A DNA stretch of 64,000 bases from Verrucomicrobiota bacterium (lineage in GTDB: Bacteria > Verrucomicrobiota > Verrucomicrobiia > Chthoniobacterales > Terrimicrobiaceae): positions 99,730 through 163,729 of the forward strand of contig JAPLTF010000072.1 of NCBI GenBank assembly GCA_026398275.1. Direction: 5' to 3'. Of the stretch, positions 52,318 to 60,001 are shown one piece after another. The notes below the pieces were generated by a model. The model saw only the letters and a list, made by a program, of their open reading frames with translations, was not told where the DNA came from and did not search any database. Every line of letters begins with the position of its first letter. Position 1 is the first letter of the stretch. The position numbers and the translations under genes were made by a program.

Positions 52318-53967
52318 AGCATCCAGATCAACTTCTTGGACTACGCGGTCATCGCGGCTTACCTGCTCGGGATTGTGGGTATCGGCGTGCATGCCGGGCT
52401 TCGCCAGAAGCGGGGAAAAAGCGAAGCCACCGGATATTTCCTAGCCGCAAACAGCCTGAAATGGCCGGAGATCGGGCTCGCATTGTTTGCTACAAACATT
52501 TCCTGCGTGCATCTGGTGAGCCTGGCGCAGGCGGGATTCGACAAGGGGCTCCTAATGGGGAACTTCGAGTGGCTGGCCGGATTTACTCTCGTGCTGCTTT
52601 CGCTGGCCTTCGTTCCGTTCTACATCCGGTCCAAAGTCTCCACGCTGCCCGACTTTCTCGAGCGCCGCTATAGCCGCGAATGCCGCGACTGGCTGGCGGT
52701 GGTCTCGATGGTGGCAGCGATCATTTTTCACATCGCCTTTCCACTCGTCACCGGCTGGGTCGTTCTTCACGGGGTTTTCGGCATCGAAAAGTGGACCTGC
52801 ATTTTCATGATCTGCGGGTTGACGGCCGCCTACACCGTATTTGGCGGTCTGGCCGCCGTGGTGGTCACGGAGATGGTTCAGGCGATCGTCCTTCTGGTTG
52901 GAGCGATCCTGATCACGTGGTTTGCCTGGGACAAAGCCGGGGGCTGGGACGGAATGGTTGCCACGCTCCAGGCGAGTGGAGAGATGACGAAGCTCTCCAT
53001 GCTGCGGTCGGCGGAAGTGGATCCGGAATTTCCCTGGTATGCCATTCTTCTGGGCTATCCGGTATTGGGCATCTGGTATTGGTGCGCGGACCAGACAATC
53101 GTGCAGCGCGTGCTCGGGGCGAAGGACGAAAACCACGCCCGCGTCGGTCCGCTCTTTTGCGCGGCGATCAAGATCCTTCCTCTTTTCATTTTCGTCCTTC
53201 CCGGGCTTTTGTTTTTCGCCATCCTTAAGCAGGGCCACCTGCCAGGCGTCGAGGTCGCCAACAGTAAGGAAGTATACGGCATTATGATTAAGAGCCTGCT
53301 CCCGCACGGATTGTTCGGCGTGATTGCCGCCGCGCTCATGGCGGCCCTCATGGGAAATCTGGCCAGCGCGGCGAACTCGACCGCCACGCTTTTCAGCTAC
53401 GACATCTGGAAGCGGTTCCGCCCGGAGACACCGGAACACCGCCTCGTGTGGATCGGGCGCATGGCTTCTCTGGGCTCCTTCGCACTGGGAATCGCGCTCG
53501 TTCCGCTCCTCGATAGGTATGAAAGCATCTTTGCCGGCCTCAATGATATCATTGCCCATCTGGCGCCGCCGATTACCTGCGTGTTTTTGCTCGGCGTTTT
53601 CTGGTCGGCGGCTTCCGCCCGCAGCGCCAAGTGGACGATGTGGATCGGGTCCGCCGCCGGGGTGGTTATCTACGCGCTCAAAACCCTTCACAACTGGCAG
53701 CCGGATGCCATGGGGTGGATGTCCCCGTTTTTCTACAAGACCCCGTTCATGCTCATGGCATTCTACATGTTCGCGGCATGCGTGGCATTTCAGATCCTGC
53801 TCACGGTCCTGTTTCCGAAGACCGCGCATGAGGACCCGCAGAAGCTCTACTGGGAGAACCCCCTCGACTGCATGCGCACTCCCGGCTGGCCGGGGCTTGG
53901 TGACTACCGCATCCTCGCTGCTGCGGTCTCCGTTTGTTTTGTCGTCCTCTACTTCCTGTTCAAATAG
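52315..53967 (+). CDS. SSS-family sodium:sugar symporter
   Basis: A 550-residue membrane protein starting at ATG 52315 (MSIQINFLDYAVIAAYLLG). About 13-14 transmembrane helices are visible. SSS features include TGYFLAANSLKWPEIGLALF near the N-terminus, NISCVHLVSLAQAGFDKGL and FYIRSKVSTLPDFLERRYSR, and WYWCADQTIVQRVLGAKDEN in the middle. The family transports sugars, myo-inositol or organic acids with Na+. Here L-fucose, L-rhamnose or a related monosaccharide is likely from context. The first 40 bases of the gene are duplicated upstream of the acetylesterase (50638-50680). It is followed eight bases later by the mutarotase. Confidence 0.88.
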   Translation: MSIQINFLDYAVIAAYLLGIVGIGVHAGLRQKRGKSEATGYFLAANSLKWPEIGLALFATNISCVHLVSLAQAGFDKGLLMGNFEWLAGFTLVLLSLAFVPFYIRSKVSTLPDFLERRYSRECRDWLAVVSMVAAIIFHIAFPLVTGWVVLHGVFGIEKWTCIFMICGLTAAYTVFGGLAAVVVTEMVQAIVLLVGAILITWFAWDKAGGWDGMVATLQASGEMTKLSMLRSAEVDPEFPWYAILLGYPVLGIWYWCADQTIVQRVLGAKDENHARVGPLFCAAIKILPLFIFVLPGLLFFAILKQGHLPGVEVANSKEVYGIMIKSLLPHGLFGVIAAALMAALMGNLASAANSTATLFSYDIWKRFRPETPEHRLVWIGRMASLGSFALGIALVPLLDRYESIFAGLNDIIAHLAPPITCVFLLGVFWSAASARSAKWTMWIGSAAGVVIYALKTLHNWQPDAMGWMSPFFYKTPFMLMAFYMFAACVAFQILLTVLFPKTAHEDPQKLYWENPLDCMRTPGWPGLGDYRILAAAVSVCFVVLYFLFK

Positions 53968-53975
53968 CCGACACC

Positions 53976-54437
53976 ATGAAAATCCTAACCTATCCCATCG
54001 CCGCCGTCCTTATGCTCACTGGTTGCCAGACACCATCCGCCGTCAAGCCCGTCTATGGCCCGACGAATCCATCACCGGCGAAAGCCGCCGCATCGACTCC
54101 CCGCTACTACTGCTCTATCATCGGGCTCCGTCCGGAAAAAGAGGAGGAATACCGGAAGCTTCACGCCAGCGTTTGGCCGGAAGTCCGCGCCGCCATCCGA
54201 AAGGCAAACATCCGCAACTTCAACATCTACATCCAGGAGGTGAACGGAAAAAAATACCTCGTCAGCCATTTCGAATACGTGGGAAAAGATCCGGACAAGG
54301 ATTTCGCCCTGATCGCAAAAGATCCCACCACCAAAAACAAATGGTGGCCACTCACCGACGCCTGCCAGGTTGTCCTGAAAGGCACGCCAGCGGGACAACA
54401 ATGGCTGCCGATGGAGCAAGTGATGCACTTGGATTGA
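53976..54437 (+). CDS. L-rhamnose mutarotase-like lipoprotein
   Basis: A 153-residue protein starting at ATG 53976. The core RYYCSIIGLRPEKEEEYRKL, HASVWPEVRAAIRKANIRNF and YLVSHFEYVGKDPDKDF is that of the RhaM/L-rhamnose mutarotase family (dimeric ferredoxin-like fold, conserved His and WPEV). Unlike the usual 100-110-residue cytoplasmic enzyme, it has a lipoprotein signal (IAAVLMLTGCQTPS) and a linker of about 30 residues, so it should be anchored outside the cytoplasm and convert anomers before uptake by the adjacent SSS symporter. It appears to be the last intact gene of the unit. Confidence 0.82.
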   Translation: MKILTYPIAAVLMLTGCQTPSAVKPVYGPTNPSPAKAAASTPRYYCSIIGLRPEKEEEYRKLHASVWPEVRAAIRKANIRNFNIYIQEVNGKKYLVSHFEYVGKDPDKDFALIAKDPTTKNKWWPLTDACQVVLKGTPAGQQWLPMEQVMHLD

Positions 54438-54499
54438 GAATCGCCCATTCGCGTTTTTCTTCGCCGGTGGCTTGGTGCAGGCCGTCGATGTCACAAAGG

Positions 54500-54736
54500 A
54501 GGGGATGAAGGAATGATGTGGCGTTATCGGCAAGCGAGGTGTTTGCCGCGCCATCTCCGAGACTGCGCTCAGCGCGAAAGCCGTGTTCAAGCCGACCAAG
54601 GAATTCCACACCACTCGCCACAGAAGTGACTGCCTTCACCTTTCAGACCTCAGGTCTCAGCTTTTTCTTCCCTTGTGCCGGCCTGCGGCTAGCGGGAAGA
54701 CGAAGCTTGGGAAGGAAGGGACGGGGGAGGAGTGAA
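54500..54736 (+). pseudogene. Decayed gene end, copy 1 (related to 56139-56427)
   Basis: Contains AGCGCGAAAGCCGTGTTCAA and on to 54611, 41 bases identical to 56275-56315 and encoding SAKAVFKPTKEFHT in one frame. Further on, a degenerate match (TGCGGC, AGACGAAGC, GGGAAGG) continues to about 54736, but the frame is broken. No function is recognised. It lies between the mutarotase gene and the convergent anSME gene. Confidence 0.5.
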
Positions 54737-54767
54737 ATCCGCAAACCGTTCATTCTCATTTAAAGGA

Positions 54768-56045
54768 TCAGGAGATACGTGGCTTCTGCTTGCGGACGAG
54801 TGACATGATTTCTGCCGGTGCGCGCCCGGCACGAAGCAATGCGGCCATTTCTTTCATATACGGGTCCACATGTCGGAAAAATTGTTTGTAAGCCACGCAG
54901 AGGTAATTGAGGCCAGGTTCCCCATCCGGCGTGCGAATGAAACGGTGTTTCGGACACTCACCGTGACAGGCGAAGCGCACGTCGCATTCCCGGCAATGAT
55001 TTGGAAGCCGATCGGACTTAGCATGCCCGAATTGACCTTGGAATATTGAGCCCACCATGTCCCCCAAAGATGAGTTCATGATATTGCCCAAGTGGTATTG
55101 AGGGTATACGTAGTGGTCGCAGGAATAGACGTCTCCATTGTGCTCCATGGCCAGGGCGGTCCCGCAAGTGGGGTTGAATACGCACAATCCACCTCCCTGA
55201 CCGCTCCAGTTTCCAAGAGCCACATCGAAGATCTGGACAAACACCCGTCCGACGTCCCGCTGGACCCACTCGTCGAATACCGTGCAGAGAAATTCCCCGT
55301 ATTCCTTCAGCGGCACTGTCCACTCGGTGACACGCCGGGAAATCTCCTCGTCCTGCCCCTGTCTCGGAGGCAGGGCCAGATCGAGGCCGAGTGCCTTCGC
55401 CTCCTTGTCGGGGAGTCGTTCGACCAGCGGAATGAACTGGATGAACCCAGAGCCGATATCTCGCAGGAAACAATACACGTCCAATGCGTGCCGGACGTTT
55501 TTCCTGTTCACCACCGTGAGCGTGTTGAACTCGACGCCGTGCTTTTTCAGAAGGCGCAGGCCGGCGAGCACCTCGTCGTAGGTGGAACCGCCCTTCTTGT
55601 CCACGCGGCAGGCATTGTGCAGCCGCGCGGGACCGTCAATGCTCAGGCCGATCAAGAAGTTGTTCTCCCGGAAAAATACGCACCACTCGTCGGTGAGCAG
55701 CGTACCGTTGGTCTGGAGAGCATTGTGAATCACTTTTCCGTTCGCGTAGCGGACTTGCAGTTCCACCACCTTGCGGAAAAACTTCACGCCCAGCAGCGTC
55801 GGTTCGCCGCCCTGCCACGCAAAAGTCACCACTGGAGCGTCCTGTCCGTCGATGTATTGCCGGATGTAGCTCTCCAGGACCTCGTCGGTCATTTTAAAAT
55901 TGTGTCCGGCCGGATAGAGATTCTCTTTCTCCAGATAAAAGCAGTAGGAGCAGTCCAGATTGCAAATCGGTCCCATCGGCTTCGTCATCACGTGAAAAGC
56001 TTTTGGGGCGGCATACTTTGATGAAAAGGGCTCAGTAGTGGTCAT
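54768..56045 (-). CDS. Anaerobic sulfatase-maturating enzyme (radical SAM, SPASM)
   Basis: A 425-residue radical SAM protein. The [4Fe-4S] motif is Cys28, Cys32 and Cys35 (CNLDCSYCFYL). FAWQGGEPTLLGVKFFRKVV is the typical following segment. The SPASM region has NPTCGTALAMEHNGDVYSCD, NHCRECDVRFACHGECPKHR and a later Cys for two auxiliary clusters. This is the pattern of anSME enzymes, which oxidise the active-site Cys or Ser of sulfatases to formylglycine without oxygen. Its probable client is the Cys-type sulfatase at 4912-6726 and others elsewhere. It stands alone on the minus strand, flanked on both sides by decayed copies of the same gene fragment. Confidence 0.9.
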   Translation of the reverse strand: MTTTEPFSSKYAAPKAFHVMTKPMGPICNLDCSYCFYLEKENLYPAGHNFKMTDEVLESYIRQYIDGQDAPVVTFAWQGGEPTLLGVKFFRKVVELQVRYANGKVIHNALQTNGTLLTDEWCVFFRENNFLIGLSIDGPARLHNACRVDKKGGSTYDEVLAGLRLLKKHGVEFNTLTVVNRKNVRHALDVYCFLRDIGSGFIQFIPLVERLPDKEAKALGLDLALPPRQGQDEEISRRVTEWTVPLKEYGEFLCTVFDEWVQRDVGRVFVQIFDVALGNWSGQGGGLCVFNPTCGTALAMEHNGDVYSCDHYVYPQYHLGNIMNSSLGDMVGSIFQGQFGHAKSDRLPNHCRECDVRFACHGECPKHRFIRTPDGEPGLNYLCVAYKQFFRHVDPYMKEMAALLRAGRAPAEIMSLVRKQKPRIS

Positions 56046-56138
56046 CGTTTGCGGTGGGGATATTCACCGTAGCAGTGTTTTCCGGGAATCAAACCAGACA
56101 TGATCCGAAAATTGATGCCGCCATCATGAGGGTCACGG

Positions 56139-56427
56139 GTGAAAAAGGAGCCGCGTTCTTCAAGCAGTCGTCGAGTCGAAAATCACAGGCGACCTGATCC
56201 CGGGAGCCGCCGCCGAGGAGATCATCAGCGAACTGCAATCTCTGTTCGCCCGCCACAGCGCCGGGGCCGCCCGCAGCGCGAAAGCCGTGTTCAAGCCGAC
56301 CAAGGAATTCCACACGACCCGCCATACGCTGTATTCAGCCGAGAAAAACATGGAGATCGATAAAATTGTGCCGGTTGCGGCGAGCGTTAAGACGAAGCCT
56401 GGGAAGGGCGGATCGGGGGAAGATTGA
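56139..56427 (+). pseudogene. Decayed gene end, copy 2 (related to 54500-54736)
   Basis: A plus-strand frame open from about 56139 to a stop at 56425-56427 and encoding VLQAVVESKITGDLIPGAAA, LFARHSAGAARSAKAVFKPT, HTTRHTLYSAEKNMEIDKIV and PVAASVKTKPGKGG, without a start codon. It has the look of the C-terminus of a real protein, but I do not recognise the family. The more degraded twin is at 54500-54736 on the other side of the anSME gene. Confidence 0.5.
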
Positions 56428-56449
56428 GCCGCTGGCGGGCTCAGGCCTG

Positions 56450-57505
56450 CTAAATCTTTGCTTCGCCCTGTGTGGATCTGCGGTGAATGGTCTTCTTTTG
56501 AAGGTTGTGGTGGGTTTCCATGAATCGCACACTCCCGCTTCGGGCGCGCATGAGCACGGAGTGGGTGATGGCGATCGATCCGGTCACCTCAACGCCACGA
56601 AGGAGGGGACCGCTGCTGATGCCGGTGGCGGCGAAGATGATGTTTTTCCCGCGTGCCAGATCCCGGGACATAAACTGGGTATCGAGCCGGTCTCCCCAGC
56701 CATTATCGATGAGGGATTTGCGCTCGCCCTCGTCGCGGGGCCAGATCTTCGCCCTCATGCCGCCTCCCAGGCAGCGAAGTCCTGCTGCCGCAAGAACGGC
56801 TTCCGGGGCACCTCCGATTCCTGCATAGAGGTCGATGCTTGAGGTGTGCATCGCCGGAGCTAGTGCCGCCGCGATGTCTCCATCGACGATCATTCGGAGC
56901 GCGGCCCCTTTCCTCCGTATAGCATCGATGAGATCCTGGTTGCGTGGACGGTCGATCACCGAAACGACCACATCCCGAACCTCCTTGCCCAGGATGCGGG
57001 CGGTTACGTCGATGACGTCCTCAATCGGGGCCTCAATGTCGATGGGCAGCTTGGGATCCTTGATCCAGGCCTGGCGCACGGCGAGCGGGTAGGCCAGTTT
57101 CTTGAGATAGAATGCCGAAATATCCAACAAGCTCGAACCGCCATTGTCATCAACTAAGGATGCGGCGATACAACTCAGGGAATTCGGCATCCCTTTGGCG
57201 GCATTCGTGGTTCCGTCCACCGGATCGAGCGCAATTTCAAACCGGGGACTTCCTTCCTTCCAAGTGCCCACTTTCTCTCCGATAAACAGACCGGGGGCCT
57301 CATCCTTGATGCCCTCACCGATGACTATCTGTCCCCGCATGTCCATGAGATCAAACATTCCGCGAATCGCGTCGCAGGCGGCGGCATCGGCGGATTCCTT
57401 GTCCCCCTTTCCCAGCCACTGCAGAGTGTTTAGTGCCGCGATTTCTGTGGCGCGGAGGAAATCCAGTTCGATGTTTCGTTCGATGTCGGGGGTGCAGGGA
57501 GTCAT
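56450..57505 (-). CDS. glpX: Fructose-1,6-bisphosphatase class II (GlpX)
   Basis: A 351-residue protein with the GlpX motifs VIGEGIKDEAPGLFIGEKVG, FEIALDPVDGTTNAAKG (metal-binding Asp residues), VVSVIDRPRNQDLIDAIRRK, SIDLYAGIGGAPEAVLAAAG and NIIFAATGISSGPLLRGVEV. It hydrolyses fructose-1,6-bisphosphate to fructose-6-phosphate in gluconeogenesis. It is the last gene of the minus-strand fucose unit, 28 bases after the zinc dehydrogenase. Growth on deoxysugars split into DHAP or pyruvate and lactaldehyde requires gluconeogenesis, which may explain its place here. Confidence 0.92.
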   Translation of the reverse strand: MTPCTPDIERNIELDFLRATEIAALNTLQWLGKGDKESADAAACDAIRGMFDLMDMRGQIVIGEGIKDEAPGLFIGEKVGTWKEGSPRFEIALDPVDGTTNAAKGMPNSLSCIAASLVDDNGGSSLLDISAFYLKKLAYPLAVRQAWIKDPKLPIDIEAPIEDVIDVTARILGKEVRDVVVSVIDRPRNQDLIDAIRRKGAALRMIVDGDIAAALAPAMHTSSIDLYAGIGGAPEAVLAAAGLRCLGGGMRAKIWPRDEGERKSLIDNGWGDRLDTQFMSRDLARGKNIIFAATGISSGPLLRGVEVTGSIAITHSVLMRARSGSVRFMETHHNLQKKTIHRRSTQGEAKI

Positions 57506-57533
57506 AAGAATAAATGATGAATAAAAGGGTAGG

Positions 57534-58766
57534 TTACTTATCCGGCAGAATGGCGACTTTCAGTCCCTGCTGCCGGATACTCACATCAAATCCTTCGGTC
57601 ATTTTATCCAGCGGGAAGCGATGCGTGATCAGGCTTTCCACGGGGAGACCGATGCCCTGCGCCCGTCGCAGAAAATTATACGCGATGGGGTATTCTTCGA
57701 CCGTATAAACCCAGGATCCCACAAGGGTGATCTCCTTGGCGCAAATGTCGTGGTGCGGGTTGACCGTGCAGGAGCCGCTGTCCACAAAGGAACCCACCTC
57801 GCAGATTCCCCCTCCCCGCTGCACGTATTTCCAGATATTGGAAACTGCCGTGGGAACTCCTGTGCACTGGAACGCCAGATGTGCGCCTCGCCCTTTCGTG
57901 GCGGCTTTCACGGCCGCGACTAGCTCCGGAACCCCGGCATAATTTTTGTGATTGATCAGATGCTCCGCACCCATTCTTCCGGCCATGTCCAACCGGCTGT
58001 CGTCACCATCCAGTGCCACGATATGTTGGACGCCCGCAGCCCGCACAACGGCCACCATCAGCAGGCCGATCGGCCCGCATCCCTGGACCAGCACCCGGCT
58101 TCGGAAATTGACAAGCCCGGTGAGCTTCGCCCGCTCAAGGGCGTGGACGACAACCGCCGCAGGTTCGATCAACATCCGGAGTTCCAGACTCAGATCGTTG
58201 ACCACAAAAAATGTCGAGTCGGCCCGCACGATCAGGTGTTCCGCGAAGTATCCGTTGAGGTGGGTTTCGTCGTCGGGTAGCAACCCGTAAACCTTGAGGT
58301 TTTCACATAGATTAAGACGCCCCGGCGTGTAGAGGCAAGCGTCGCACTTCCCGCAGGCATTCACGCTGGTTACGATTCGATCTCCGAGTTTGACCCTCTT
58401 CCCCGCGCTATCTTGGCGGATATTTGAGCCCAAACGGATGATTTCACCGGTGCCCTCGTGGCCAAGGACGAGAGGGGCGAGACCCATGGGGTCGCCCTTG
58501 AATTCATGGACGTCGGTGCCGCAGATCCCGCAGCCCTCAACTCTGATGAGCATCTCATCATCGGTGATTTCCCGGATGGGAAACTCACGCATCTCGATCC
58601 GGCTCTTGCCGATGAGCACTGCCGCGCGGCTTGTGCGCGGGGAGGAGCTGGTTTCCCGCGAAGCCGGTAATGCAGTGGGATGGGAGGGGACTTCGGGAAT
58701 GGTCGCAGCAACCCCGGTATCCTTGAGGACTTGCCGGACGATCTGGCTGATTTGATCTCTGTTCAT
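57534..58766 (-). CDS. Zinc-dependent MDR dehydrogenase with encapsulation-peptide-like N-terminus, copy 2
   Basis: A 410-residue protein from ATG 58766 (MNRDQISQIVRQVLKDTG). It is nearly identical to the product of 42710-43972 from about residue 44 onwards (GCGICGTDVHEFKGDPMGLA; NACGKCDACLYTPGRLNLCE; VQGCGPIGLLMVAVV), with the same zinc ligands. The first 18 residues form a conserved amphipathic helix, but the following linker (VAATIPEVPSHPTALPASRE) differs from that in copy 1. This suggests selection on the helix as a targeting signal. It lies in a unit with L-fucose isomerase and a PfkB kinase, so a role with lactaldehyde from fucose is likely. The frame extends upstream to 58820 but the chosen start matches copy 1. 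Confidence 0.8.
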   Translation of the reverse strand: MNRDQISQIVRQVLKDTGVAATIPEVPSHPTALPASRETSSSPRTSRAAVLIGKSRIEMREFPIREITDDEMLIRVEGCGICGTDVHEFKGDPMGLAPLVLGHEGTGEIIRLGSNIRQDSAGKRVKLGDRIVTSVNACGKCDACLYTPGRLNLCENLKVYGLLPDDETHLNGYFAEHLIVRADSTFFVVNDLSLELRMLIEPAAVVVHALERAKLTGLVNFRSRVLVQGCGPIGLLMVAVVRAAGVQHIVALDGDDSRLDMAGRMGAEHLINHKNYAGVPELVAAVKAATKGRGAHLAFQCTGVPTAVSNIWKYVQRGGGICEVGSFVDSGSCTVNPHHDICAKEITLVGSWVYTVEEYPIAYNFLRRAQGIGLPVESLITHRFPLDKMTEGFDVSIRQQGLKVAILPDK

Positions 58767-58879
58767 GATTTGCAATGCTGAGAGCTCGAGCCTCTGGTGA
58801 TCGCCGGTGTCAAACCCCAATGACCAGCGGCGAATCCATAGGAGGGTTTTGAGGGGATGGCCAAATCTCCCACACTGTA

Positions 58880-59977
58880 TTACTTCTCGGCAGATTTTTC
58901 GATCTGGGCGATGAGTTCTTCCTTGGTGGGGGGTGTGGCGTGGGTGACGAAAAAGGCGGTCACCGCGTTGGCGATGACGAGTCGTTCTTTGAGCGGCAGA
59001 TCCCCAAGGGATGCGCAGAGGAATCCGCCGTTGAAGCTGTCGCCTGCGCCAGCCAGGCGGACGACATTTGTTTGGCGGTCCTGGATGGCATGCGCTTCAC
59101 CATCCGCCGAGCTGGATGCAGCAGCAAACTCTGGTGTGTGCACGACCAGTTCATCGAAGCCAATCTTTTCCCGGGCGACGGTCAACGCGGAGGCGATCGC
59201 CGCCGGTGTCAGTTCCGGGCGCTCGACTCCAATCCTTGAAAACAATTCCACCACCTCATGTTCGTTCAGGCTGAACGTCATGGGGATCTTGCTGTTGAAT
59301 GTTCTAATGAGTTCCAAACTTTCAATAAATGATTCGCTCGACTTCTTCTTAATGTCGGCAAAGTCGAAGAACATCCGGCGCGGTGGCGTCATGGATGCAT
59401 ACTGTTCCATGAAACCCTGGAAGAGACCGTCAAAGTTTGCGGTGAGCGACCAATAGCCCAATCCCAAAATATCGACACCGGAGAACAATGCTTTGAGTTT
59501 CTCTTCTCCGAAGTGATTTTTAAAGTGTTCCCATGTCAGGCTGGAGACCGCCTCAAGGTTGCTCATCAAAACCTTCCCATCGCTGAACTCCAAAGCAATA
59601 GTCAGCGCGGGGTCGCCGAGAGAAACCAGATCGCAGATCTCATCGAACTGATGATAAGCCGGGGCGATTGCTTTGCTGCCGTAAAGGCCGGGCAGGCAGG
59701 GCTTCAGGCCCAAACAGGCGGCCACCCGGCCCGTGTTGATGCCGAACCCTCCCTCGCAGCGGCGCTTCGGCACGAGTTCCAGGCCGACCCCACCGTCTGC
59801 GCGCTCGACGAGAAGCTCGCCGAATTGCCTGAGTTTTTTCATCGGGGTGAACTCGGTCTGGCTCTTCCGGATTTCGACAATCTCGTATGTTTCGTCAACG
59901 AAGCCGTCGCAGCCGAGCAGGATTTTGCCGCTGATGCGGTGAAGGAAATCGGCGTATTTTTTTATGGTGGGAGTCAT
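58880..59977 (-). CDS. PfkB-family sugar kinase
   Basis: A 365-residue protein. The PfkB C-terminal signature VVRLAGAGDSFNGGFLCA holds the catalytic Asp and anion hole; EGGFGINTGRVAACLGLKPC corresponds to the N-terminal sugar-binding Gly motif. LGLGYWSLTANFDGLFQGFM is near the centre. The exact substrate is not known. With L-fucose isomerase and an epimerase-like protein in the same unit, a fuculose or similar ketose kinase is a reasonable guess, replacing the FGGY-type fuculokinase. It overlaps no gene: the gaps are 113 bases to the dehydrogenase and 24 bases from the epimerase-like gene. Confidence 0.75.
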   Translation of the reverse strand: MTPTIKKYADFLHRISGKILLGCDGFVDETYEIVEIRKSQTEFTPMKKLRQFGELLVERADGGVGLELVPKRRCEGGFGINTGRVAACLGLKPCLPGLYGSKAIAPAYHQFDEICDLVSLGDPALTIALEFSDGKVLMSNLEAVSSLTWEHFKNHFGEEKLKALFSGVDILGLGYWSLTANFDGLFQGFMEQYASMTPPRRMFFDFADIKKKSSESFIESLELIRTFNSKIPMTFSLNEHEVVELFSRIGVERPELTPAAIASALTVAREKIGFDELVVHTPEFAAASSSADGEAHAIQDRQTNVVRLAGAGDSFNGGFLCASLGDLPLKERLVIANAVTAFFVTHATPPTKEELIAQIEKSAEK

Positions 59978-60001
59978 GGGCGGGATTGGGTGAGTGGTGG
60001 G

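Noticed and set aside
52552..53829. 425-codon minus-strand frame opposite the SSS symporter
   Set aside because: Rich in Arg, His, Gln and Pro, as expected of the complement of a membrane-protein gene; no family resemblance.
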